This document shows positions 1 through 8,705 of a stretch of 40,498 nucleotides of DNA, one piece after another (position 1 is the stretch's first letter; the number at the start of each line of letters is the position of its first letter). Under the pieces are notes generated by a model. It had not been told where the DNA came from. It did not search any database and was given only the letters and a program-made list of their open reading frames with translations. A program made the position numbers and the translations under genes. The DNA is taken from NCBI GenBank assembly GCA_023261445.1, contig JAHFOX010000009.1:1-40498 (forward strand), written 5' to 3'. This DNA comes from Planctomycetota bacterium. Its GTDB lineage: Bacteria; Planctomycetota; Brocadiia; Brocadiales; Brocadiaceae.

Positions 1-2
1 TA

Positions 3-770
3 TTAATACTCAGAACTGCCGGAACAAATTGTGATTACGAAACCCAATATGCCTTTGAAAAGGCGGGGGCGCGGGTGGACGTTGTCCATATAAACAACCT
101 GCTCGCTAATAAGAAACTGCCAAAAGAATATCATATCTTAACATTTCCCGGAGGTTTCACTTACGGCGATGACGTTTCTGCTGGCAAAATACTGGCAAAT
201 CAGATTAAATACAATCTGGAAGAAGAAATTAAATACTTCATTCGTGAAAAAAAACTAATTCTTGGAATATGCAATGGATTTCAGATGTTGATAAAGTCAT
301 GTCTTCTGCCTTCAATAAACAGCCAGCAACAGGAGGCAACATTAACCTTCAATGACTCAAACAAATTTGAAGACCGATGGGTATACCTGAAAATATGTTC
401 AAATAAATCTTTCTTTATTAATGATGAAAACATTTCTACAATGTATCTCCCGATAGCGCATGGGGAGGGAAAATTTATTGTAAAAGATGAAACTGTTTTA
501 AATAAAATTATGAATAACCATCAGGTAGTCATCAAATATGTAAACGAACGTGGCGAAGATGCCGGCTATCCGTGGAATCCCAACGGCTCTGTCCAGAATA
601 TAGCGGGAATCTGTGATTCAAGTGGTCAAATACTTGGCATGATGCCGCACCCGGAAAGGCATGTTGAATCCACACAACACCCGCATTGGACACGCAACGG
701 ACTCAAGGAATTTGGAGACGGTTTCTTAATTTTTCGGAATGCAGTTAATTACATTAAATCTAATTTTTAA
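3..770 (+). CDS. purQ: Phosphoribosylformylglycinamidine synthase, glutaminase subunit PurQ (5' end cut by window edge)
   Basis: The frame stays open upstream of the listed GTG (75) to the window edge: LILRTAGTNCDYETQYAFEKAGARVDVVHINNL. Class I amidotransferase motif LGICNGFQML and C-terminal MMPHPERH. Confidence 0.95.
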   Translation, partial: LILRTAGTNCDYETQYAFEKAGARVDVVHINNLLANKKLPKEYHILTFPGGFTYGDDVSAGKILANQIKYNLEEEIKYFIREKKLILGICNGFQMLIKSCLLPSINSQQQEATLTFNDSNKFEDRWVYLKICSNKSFFINDENISTMYLPIAHGEGKFIVKDETVLNKIMNNHQVVIKYVNERGEDAGYPWNPNGSVQNIAGICDSSGQILGMMPHPERHVESTQHPHWTRNGLKEFGDGFLIFRNAVNYIKSNF

Positions 771-802
771 ATTAAACACATGCTAGTTGGAGACAAGGCA
801 CA

Positions 803-1297
803 ATGCATAAAAATGTAACCTTAAATAAAGAAAATACACCATCGGTTGATTTAACCAAATGCAATACTATACTTTCAAAATATAGCAAGGCAACGCACGC
901 CGACCTCATTCCCATCTTACAGCAAATACAAGATGCTTATGGTTATTTACCTATGGCTGCGTTAGAAGAAATAACTGTAAGAACCCGCATTCCAATAAGC
1001 AAGATTTATGGGGTCGTCACTTTTTACTCACAATTCTCAATGGAACCACGAGGCAGACACACAATTAAAGTATGCGTAGGCACAGCGTGCCATATCAAAG
1101 GCGCTCCTGACATAAAGAAAAAAATCACGGAAGTGCTCCATATCAACGAGGGAGAAACAACATCAGATTATAAATTCACATACGAACCGGTTGCATGTTT
1201 AGGCACATGTTTCCTTGCGCCTGTTATGATGGTTGACGGCAGATATTACGGGAAACTAACCATAGAAAAAACTGAAACTATTCTCAAGAGCTATTAA
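803..1297 (+). CDS. nuoE: NADH dehydrogenase/diaphorase 24 kDa-type [2Fe-2S] subunit
   Basis: Thioredoxin-like 2Fe-2S cysteines CVGTACHIKGA and CLGTCFLAP; IPISKIYGVVTFYSQF signature. Confidence 0.93.
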   Translation: MHKNVTLNKENTPSVDLTKCNTILSKYSKATHADLIPILQQIQDAYGYLPMAALEEITVRTRIPISKIYGVVTFYSQFSMEPRGRHTIKVCVGTACHIKGAPDIKKKITEVLHINEGETTSDYKFTYEPVACLGTCFLAPVMMVDGRYYGKLTIEKTETILKSY

Positions 1298-1317
1298 TGT
1301 TTTAAGGAGAATCCGTC

Positions 1318-3000
1318 TTGGAAAAATTAAAAGATCACGATGCACTTGTAAAGTATAGAAAATCCTTAGAATCCAAACGTCGCCCCGACATGATACGGGT
1401 ATTGATTTGCACAACAGGCTGCAGGGCGCTTGGAGCAGAAGAGGTTTACAAGGCTTTTAAACTAGAAGTTGAAAAACAGTCCTTAAAAGACAAATTAGAA
1501 ATCGTTGACACTGGTTGTCAGGGTTTATGCGCCAGAGCGCCAGTCTTAACCATAGAACCAATGGGCATTTTCTATGGCAGGGCGACAGAAACCGATGTCC
1601 CTGAAATTATATCGCGCACCATTCTTAAAGGCGAAATTATCGAACGTCTCTGTTACACAGATGCTGGCAAACGGACTCCATATATCCGCGATATTCCTTT
1701 TTATGGTAAACAAAAAAAGATCGTGCTCAGAAATTGCGGTAATATAGACCCGAAAAGGATAAACGACTACATACTGAGGGACGGATACGCAGCGCTTTCA
1801 AAAGTCCTCACCACTATAAAACCAGACGACGTCATTAATGAAGTAAAGAATTCAGGATTGCGCGGAAGAGGCGGCGCTGGGTTTCCCACAGGAAATAAAT
1901 GGGAATTCGTTAAAAAGGCAGTTGGCGATGTAAAATACATTGTCTGCAATGGTGACGAAGGCGATCCGGGCGCTTTTATGGATCGGGCAGTCCTCGAAGG
2001 CGACCCCCACTCAGTCATCGAAGGAATGTTAATCGGTGCTTATGCAATTGGGTCAAGTAAGGGAATCGTATATGTTCGCGCAGAATACCCGATTGCTGTT
2101 GAACATCTAAAAATAGCTATAGAGCAGGCAAAATTACTGGGACTTCTTGGAAATAATATCCTTGGTTCTGATTTCAGCTTTGACTTGGGAATCAAAATGG
2201 GCGCTGGCGCTTTTGTGTGCGGTGAGGAAACCGCCCTTATTGCTTCGATTGAAGGAAAACGCGGTATGCCGCGCCCGCGTCCCCCGTTTCCTGCAACCAG
2301 CGGTCTCTGGGGAAAACCTACGAATATCAACAATGTGGAGACCTTTGCAAACGTCCCAATTATTATCCTCAAAGGGTCAGCATTCTATAAAGCCATAGGT
2401 ACGGAAACCAGCAAAGGTACAAAGATATTCGCACTGGCAGGCAATGTGAAAAATACAGGACTCGTTGAGGTCCCCATGGGAACTACACTCCGCGAGATTG
2501 TATTTGATATTGGCGGTGGTATCCCCGGACGAAAAAAATTCAAGGCGGCACAGATGGGTGGACCTTCAGGTGGATGCGTACCTGCCCAGCATCTCGATCT
2601 CCCTATTGATTACGAAACCGTAAAAGAAGTAGGAGCTATAATGGGTTCTGGGGGACTTATTGTTATGGACGACTCTACATCCATGGTTGACATTGCACGG
2701 TATTTCATGGAATTTTGTCAGGATGAATCTTGCGGAAAATGTGTACCATGCAGGGTAGGCACTAAGAGAATGCTCGATATATTAACACGGATTACAAAGG
2801 GGCAGGGAAAGAAAGATGACATTGGTCTGTTAAAAGAACTTGCTGAGGTCACTAAAACAGCATCATTATGCGGTCTTGGGCAAACAGCGGCAAACCCTGT
2901 GCTTTCCACAATTCGTTATTATCTCAACGAGTATGAAGAATTAATTAATAAGAAAGATGCTCCGTCTTTACCACAAGAAAGTCAAACAACACAAACCTAA
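1318..3000 (+). CDS. nuoF: NuoF/HydB-type NADH-binding flavoprotein with N-terminal 2Fe-2S thioredoxin-like domain
   Basis: TTG start. GLRGRGGAGFPTGNKWEF and CNGDEGDPGAFMDR (FMN/NADH site), SLBB region, C-terminal ESCGKCVPCRVGT 4Fe-4S; N-terminal CTTGC...TGCQGLC. Confidence 0.93.
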   Translation: MEKLKDHDALVKYRKSLESKRRPDMIRVLICTTGCRALGAEEVYKAFKLEVEKQSLKDKLEIVDTGCQGLCARAPVLTIEPMGIFYGRATETDVPEIISRTILKGEIIERLCYTDAGKRTPYIRDIPFYGKQKKIVLRNCGNIDPKRINDYILRDGYAALSKVLTTIKPDDVINEVKNSGLRGRGGAGFPTGNKWEFVKKAVGDVKYIVCNGDEGDPGAFMDRAVLEGDPHSVIEGMLIGAYAIGSSKGIVYVRAEYPIAVEHLKIAIEQAKLLGLLGNNILGSDFSFDLGIKMGAGAFVCGEETALIASIEGKRGMPRPRPPFPATSGLWGKPTNINNVETFANVPIIILKGSAFYKAIGTETSKGTKIFALAGNVKNTGLVEVPMGTTLREIVFDIGGGIPGRKKFKAAQMGGPSGGCVPAQHLDLPIDYETVKEVGAIMGSGGLIVMDDSTSMVDIARYFMEFCQDESCGKCVPCRVGTKRMLDILTRITKGQGKKDDIGLLKELAEVTKTASLCGLGQTAANPVLSTIRYYLNEYEELINKKDAPSLPQESQTTQT

Positions 3001-3009
3001 GAGTAAATT

Positions 3010-4947
3010 ATGAAAATTCTCCTCATCGGTGCTGGCAAGGGTGGCTCGGCACTTCTATCTATCTTACGGGAAGACAAAGAAATTGATATTGTAGGAGTCG
3101 TTGATATCCACAATGATGCAGAAGGTCTGAAGATTGCAAGACAATACAACATTCCAACCCATACCAATTATGATAATTTAATAAAAAGAGCAGATTTAGA
3201 CGTCATTATTGATGTTACGAGAAATCCACAAGTACTCAACGATATAGTAAAATACAAGCCTGCAAATACTGAAATACTTGGCGGCCTAAGCGCCAAACTT
3301 ATATGGAGTCTGGTGGAAGAAAGGAAGAAAAAGGAGGAAGAAATACAAAAAAACCTCTCCGAACAGAAAGCGCTATATCATATTGGAATTATGATTTCCT
3401 CCGCAATTGAAATGAACGACGTATTCCAAACCATAGTCAAAAGCGGACTGGAGGTAACAAATACACCTGCTGGCAGTCTTGCGCTGTATGATTCTGAAGA
3501 AAACGTGCTTGAACTGGCCGCCGTGCAAGGCTTCAGCCCTGAATTTTCCTCAAAAGCAACACGGTGGAAGGTAAGACCCGGTGGGCTTACAAGTAAAATT
3601 CTTTCGCAAAGACGGCCTGTCGTGGTACCTGATATAACCAAAGAACACTCCATGGACACAAGAGTTATACTGGCTGAAGGCATTCGTTCTCTGGTAGCCA
3701 CGCCTCTAACTGCCGAAGATAGGGTTGTTGGTATCCTTTATGTGGACGATTATAAACCACGCACCTTTACAAAAAGAGACATTTCCATTCTTGAACTTCT
3801 CGCAACGCAGGCAACAATCGCCATCAAAAAAGCAAAAACAAGAAAACAACTTGAGCTTAAAAACCTCGAACTTAAAAGAACGACTGACTATTTACAAAAC
3901 ATACTTGATAACTCCGCCGATATTATTATCACTACAGATATTTATAATAATGTGGTAGAATTTAATAAAGGCGCGGAAGAAATGCTTGGATATACACAAA
4001 ACGAAACGGTTGGGAAACCCTTATGTAATTTCTTCGCAAATTCTGACCATTGCAATTTACTCCTTGAAAAAATCAAACAGGAAGGAAAGGTTTCGAATCA
4101 GGAAACACAGTTCATTACAAAGAAAAAGAAGACCATTGATATCAGTCTTACACTCTCACAACTCAAAGATAGTAATGGAAATATGCTAGGAACCGTTGGC
4201 ATTAGCAAAGATATTACAGAATTCAAAAAAACTCAGGCACAACTCGTACAAGCTGGGAAACTTGCCGGCATAGGTCAATTAGCGGCTGGTATTGCACATG
4301 AAATAAACAATCCTTTAAGCGGTGTACTTGGATACGCCAAAAGACTTGTGAAAAAGGCTGAAACTGAAGAACTCAAAAAAATCCCTGCCGTTGAATCTTT
4401 TCAAAAAGAAATTAAACTGATTGTTGATTCAGCCTTGCGTTGTAAAAAGATTATAGATGGCCTGCTTAGATTTTCACGCACATCAGAGACGATGAGTACT
4501 GCTGTAAATATCAACGAAGTAATTGACGAATCCCTCATATTGTTCGGCAATCAGTTATCGTCACAGAACATTGAGTTGAACAAAGTATTAAGCCAGAGCA
4601 TCCCCACTATTCGCGCTAATCACACGCAAATACAACAAGTTTTTACCGACATCATCATTAATGCCATACAGGCGATGCCCAATGGAGGCAAACTAACGAT
4701 TACTACAAGACCCGTAAATTCCTCTGCGGTTGAAATAGAATTTACTGACACTGGAGAAGGTATTTCAAAAGAAAACCTACCCAAAATATTTGAACCTTTC
4801 TTCACCACCCGTGAACCGGGCAAAGGAACGGGATTGGGGTTATATATGATTTATAGGATTTTACAAGAACATCACGGTCACATAGACGTAAAAAGCGAAG
4901 TTGGAAAGGGGGCAACCTTCACCATAACCTTGCCCTGTATACAATAA
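3010..4947 (+). CDS. Sensor histidine kinase: N-terminal NAD-type Rossmann domain, GAF, PAS, HisKA, HATPase
   Basis: N-terminus MKILLIGAGKGGSALLSIL...IVGVVDIHNDAEG (glycine-rich loop plus acidic end of beta2); GAF ~aa 120-280; PAS LQNILDNSADIIITTD; H-box GIAHEINNPLSG; G boxes FTDTGEGISKENLPKIFEPFFTTREPGKGTGLGL. Confidence 0.9.
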   Translation: MKILLIGAGKGGSALLSILREDKEIDIVGVVDIHNDAEGLKIARQYNIPTHTNYDNLIKRADLDVIIDVTRNPQVLNDIVKYKPANTEILGGLSAKLIWSLVEERKKKEEEIQKNLSEQKALYHIGIMISSAIEMNDVFQTIVKSGLEVTNTPAGSLALYDSEENVLELAAVQGFSPEFSSKATRWKVRPGGLTSKILSQRRPVVVPDITKEHSMDTRVILAEGIRSLVATPLTAEDRVVGILYVDDYKPRTFTKRDISILELLATQATIAIKKAKTRKQLELKNLELKRTTDYLQNILDNSADIIITTDIYNNVVEFNKGAEEMLGYTQNETVGKPLCNFFANSDHCNLLLEKIKQEGKVSNQETQFITKKKKTIDISLTLSQLKDSNGNMLGTVGISKDITEFKKTQAQLVQAGKLAGIGQLAAGIAHEINNPLSGVLGYAKRLVKKAETEELKKIPAVESFQKEIKLIVDSALRCKKIIDGLLRFSRTSETMSTAVNINEVIDESLILFGNQLSSQNIELNKVLSQSIPTIRANHTQIQQVFTDIIINAIQAMPNGGKLTITTRPVNSSAVEIEFTDTGEGISKENLPKIFEPFFTTREPGKGTGLGLYMIYRILQEHHGHIDVKSEVGKGATFTITLPCIQ

Positions 4948-5028
4948 AATTCAACATTTAATACTGTATGAATCTGTTTATCTAGAATTTTGTAAACATG
5001 GCTGTTATAGGCTGTGGGATGGAGTGAG

Positions 5029-5072
5029 GTCAACCGTCTTGGTTGACATTAGTTCTTGAGTTACACTTAAAT
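5029..5072 (+). promoter_or_regulatory. Inverted repeat overlapping a TTGACA -35 upstream of the REC-REC-PAS gene
   Basis: GTCAACC-GTCTT-GGTTGAC (5029-5047); TTGACA at 5043-5048, then TTAAAT at 5067-5072 (18-nt spacer). Confidence 0.4.
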
Positions 5073-5121
5073 ATTTATACCGATATATATTATTTATGTT
5101 CAAACATACGGAGGGATAGCT

Positions 5122-6312
5122 ATGACAGGCGAAAGAATCTTAGTTATAGACGATGAAGAGGTCATATGTGCTTTGCTAAAAGACACCCTCACCGATGAAG
5201 GGTACCAGGTGGAAACAGTAACCAACGGCGCAGAAGGGCTTGAGAAACTCATGAGGGGAGAACCCTTTGACATACTTCTTACTGACATAAGAATGCCCAA
5301 AAAAGACGGGATTCAGGTGCTAAAAGAGGCGAAAAACCGCATCCCTGATATAATCACAATCATTATGACAGGATACCCAAGCATAGAAACCATCCGTGAA
5401 TCAAGCGAATACAACGCATTTGATTACATTACAAAACCACTGGACCCTGATGAAGTATGCGAATCCATTAAGCGTTCCCTTGAAGTGCGAAAATTATCAA
5501 GAGAACTAAAAATCCCTGAAAAACCACCAACCATACTTGTAGTGGATGATATGCAATCGGCGCTGTTTTTATCGGAAGGCATTTTACAGGACGAGGGTTA
5601 TCACGCCGAGATAGCGCAAAATGGACAGGAGGCATTAGAAAGATTCAAGCAAAAACACTTTGATGTCGTAGTAGCCGATCTTCACATGCCGGGCATGGAC
5701 GGTATCGAACTCCTGAACAATATCAAAAAACAAGACATTAAGACACTTGTCATTATCATGACAGCACGGCCTAGTATTGACTCAGCAATATTGGCTTTCC
5801 GACATGGCGCATACGACTATATCACAAAACCCATTGACCCCGATACTATCATCAACACAATACAGCGTGGCTGGGAAAAACATAATATAGAAACAAACAC
5901 GGATAAGTTGTTAAAACGCCTCCACAACATGCGCCAACAAATGCTTGACGAAAATACCTCATTATTCAAAGAAATAAACTGGATAAATAATGTCTTAGAC
6001 GCTTCACCAGACCTTATTATTGCTACTGACGAGTACGCTGTTATCCATCTCGTCAACCGTACCGCTGTTCAAACATTAGGTTATAAAAAAGATGAACTTG
6101 TTGGGAAACCCATAGACAAACTCTTTGAAGAGAAAAAAAGTTTCTTCAGAGAAACTGAGCCAGGAACTATGGTAAAAAAAGGAAATATTTACAATTGCCC
6201 TCTTACATGCATAACAAACAAAGGCGACAGAATCAAAACAATGTGGTCTGGCGCCCCCCTCCTCGATAAAGATGGAAAGGTAAAAGGGGTTGTGGGAATA
6301 GGCAGGAAATAG
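5122..6312 (+). CDS. Response regulator with two receiver domains and a C-terminal PAS domain, no DNA-binding output
   Basis: Two REC domains (ILVIDDEEVICALL...LLTDIRMPKKDG; ILVVDDMQSALFL...VVADLHMPGMDG), each with a K-P motif (YITKPLDP, YITKPIDP), then PAS NNVLDASPDLIIATDEY. Confidence 0.9.
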   Translation: MTGERILVIDDEEVICALLKDTLTDEGYQVETVTNGAEGLEKLMRGEPFDILLTDIRMPKKDGIQVLKEAKNRIPDIITIIMTGYPSIETIRESSEYNAFDYITKPLDPDEVCESIKRSLEVRKLSRELKIPEKPPTILVVDDMQSALFLSEGILQDEGYHAEIAQNGQEALERFKQKHFDVVVADLHMPGMDGIELLNNIKKQDIKTLVIIMTARPSIDSAILAFRHGAYDYITKPIDPDTIINTIQRGWEKHNIETNTDKLLKRLHNMRQQMLDENTSLFKEINWINNVLDASPDLIIATDEYAVIHLVNRTAVQTLGYKKDELVGKPIDKLFEEKKSFFRETEPGTMVKKGNIYNCPLTCITNKGDRIKTMWSGAPLLDKDGKVKGVVGIGRK

Positions 6313-6426
6313 TGTCCTTGAGGGCAGAGGTTGGAAGTTTGAGATTGGAGGTTAGAAGTTATCAGTTAGAGGCAAATCGTAAATTTAGAATCCAAATCTC
6401 TAAATTGAAATCAGGAGTTTTTATAA

Positions 6427-7080
6427 TTGAAAATTATATCCATCACGGGCACAGCCAGCGGCGTTGGTAAAACCACCATTGCACAGTTTTTATTAAAACA
6501 TTTTGTGGATTTATCGGCATTAAAGATAACCACAAAGCACGAAGGCAATTGTCCCAGACACTCCGACTGTGATTTGTGTGAAACAATGGCTTATCCATAT
6601 AAAATCACGGCTGATCCCTATCAAATAAACCAAAAAGGCAAGGATACCTCTGTCTTCAAGAATGCAGGCGCCCGAAAGGTTGTCTGGCTTCAAACCCATT
6701 CAGAATATCTGGAAACCGGCATTGAAGAGGCTTTGTCCTACTTTAACAAAAATGATTCAGTCATTGTGGAGGGAAACAGCTTTCTACACACACACGATGC
6801 CGATCTTTGTATTCTTGTTACTACCCCCAGAGAAGCCAAAATCAAGCGTTCTACAAGACAAATTATTTCTAAGATAGATATCGCAGTAATCAATAAATAT
6901 AAGGATGACCAAATAGACGCCATCACAAAAACGCAGGAAAGACTGCACTTGATCGGCTGTTATGCCCCTGTTTTCATCGTGAATCCATTCCTAAAAAATC
7001 ACACCCAAAACGATATTTTTCTCAATCACATCAAAGAAATGATTGGACAGCCGATTCAAACCACTAACAAGCAGAATTAG
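6427..7080 (+). CDS. P-loop NTPase, MobB-like (molybdopterin-guanine dinucleotide biosynthesis-type)
   Basis: TTG start. Walker A GTASGVGKTTIA; VEGNSFL; Cys-rich CPRHSDCDLC; late INKYK resembling a nucleotide-specificity motif. Confidence 0.6.
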   Translation: MKIISITGTASGVGKTTIAQFLLKHFVDLSALKITTKHEGNCPRHSDCDLCETMAYPYKITADPYQINQKGKDTSVFKNAGARKVVWLQTHSEYLETGIEEALSYFNKNDSVIVEGNSFLHTHDADLCILVTTPREAKIKRSTRQIISKIDIAVINKYKDDQIDAITKTQERLHLIGCYAPVFIVNPFLKNHTQNDIFLNHIKEMIGQPIQTTNKQN

Positions 7081-7183
7081 ATTTGTTTATCACCATTGTA
7101 ATATGTTTATGGCTACAATATTCGCTTCATTTATTGTCAACGTCAATCAACGGTCACAGTACAAGTTTGAACTTCCTAAACAT

Positions 7184-7978
7184 CTAGTTTGATAAAATAG
7201 CCCAGATGCGGCATTGTCCGCCCGAACCGCCTTCAATCTTAATGGGAGCCAGTATAAGAGTCACCCCCCTGGGCGGCAATTCATCAATGTTAGCTATGTT
7301 CTCAAGTATGAATTTACCTGCGCTATTGATAATATGGTGGACTTGAAAATCTGAGCAGTTTCCACAGTCTCCGCTGAGGGTGTCAATACCGATACCTCTA
7401 ATATTTCTCTTCGATACAAGAAAATTGGCAGACTCTTTAGAGTACCCGGGAAAGTGCATACAGCCGTTTTTGTCGTTGTTTTTATAATCCTCAAAATTTT
7501 GCCAGCGTCTGCCCCACCCTGTATTTAATAATACGATTGCGCCCGACGGTATTTGTCCGTTCGTTTTTTCCCATAACAAGATATCCGACACGGAAAGTGT
7601 ATAATCAGGATCATTTTTCACCTTATCTGATATATTGACAACAACTGCTTTGCCCACCAGTTGTTCAAAAGGAATCTGGTCAACCGATGGTTGATTTTGT
7701 TCGAAATGATTAGGCGCATCAATATGGGTTCCAAGGTGTTCGGGCGTACTATATTTACCAGAAAATACCATGTCCTTTTTGAGCGTGGCAATAGGCTCAA
7801 ATTTAAACGGAGTATAGTTCCCTATGGGCCAGTAGGCATTCTTTTCATTCAGGGGGTAAGTCATGTCAATAACCGTAGCTTTGCCCTCCATGACGTTTTC
7901 GAGAACGCCTGCCCTCAAAATCTTTCCTTGCAAGGATAAAATCGCTACCATGACAAACAATTGAAGAAATAATTTCAT
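7184..7978 (-). CDS. Exported cyclase family protein (kynurenine formamidase-like)
   Basis: HLGTHIDAPNHF metal motif, IRGIGIDTLSGD, N-terminal hydrophobic signal MKLFLQLFVMVAILSLQG. Confidence 0.85.
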   Translation of the reverse strand: MKLFLQLFVMVAILSLQGKILRAGVLENVMEGKATVIDMTYPLNEKNAYWPIGNYTPFKFEPIATLKKDMVFSGKYSTPEHLGTHIDAPNHFEQNQPSVDQIPFEQLVGKAVVVNISDKVKNDPDYTLSVSDILLWEKTNGQIPSGAIVLLNTGWGRRWQNFEDYKNNDKNGCMHFPGYSKESANFLVSKRNIRGIGIDTLSGDCGNCSDFQVHHIINSAGKFILENIANIDELPPRGVTLILAPIKIEGGSGGQCRIWAILSN

Positions 7979-8107
7979 TTTAACACCCCCTGTTATTTAT
8001 AGTCTCGGAGGAACTTTTAACGATTGAAATTTTTAAGAGATGGGCCACAATTTGCTCACAGTGAAGGAAAACGGAATGTGTCAGATGCCAGAAACCCTTG
8101 ATTTTAT

Positions 8108-8185
8108 TGGTCGGGGTGGCGGGATTTGAACCCACGACCTCTTGAACCCCATTCAAGCGCGCTAGCCAAGCTGCGCTACACCCCG
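8108..8185 (-). tRNA. tRNA-Pro (anticodon GGG), CCA encoded
   Basis: Minus strand CGGGGTG-TA-GCGC...CTTGA-ATGGGGT-TCAAG...GGTTCAAATCC...CACCCCG-A-CCA. Acceptor pairs CGGGGTG/CACCCCG; 5-bp anticodon stem and 7-nt loop. Confidence 0.95.
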
Positions 8186-8705
8186 ACTAGCTCATATTAT
8201 ATTATCTTTCTGTTCATTATCAATCTAAATCCGATTCACTAAATAGTTACAAGGGTTGGGTGTGCTTATTACCCAACCAGATTCTCTCTAACATGAGAAT
8301 ATGTCTTGAATTTATTTCATGGCTTTATTGAGTTTTATCTTTTATCTGGTTCCTGCGATTTAGAATCCTAAGCTATACAACATTTCTGATTATGGCTACT
8401 ACAGGCTAAGCCATTTGAACTTAATAATGAATTATATTTTGACATTAACCCTGTTTTCTAATATAATTTAGCTCAAATAAATTAAAAAGAGATTCTGTTC
8501 GTCACACTTCTACATGGCACCGTGTGACCGTGACTTAGCCCACACTTTGATATCATTTACGCTTCTAAATTGCACTATGATGTTATTCCCGAGCAAAGTC
8601 GAGAAATGTACAGCAATAAGGGTCAATCGGGATAAATAAGAATTTAATTTATATTGTTTTTTATATTCAGTCTGTATCGTAGTAATTAAATTTATTCTTA
8701 AATTA

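Noticed and set aside
2147-2398. Small plus-strand ORF inside nuoF
   Set aside because: Out-of-frame within a strongly supported nuoF coding sequence.
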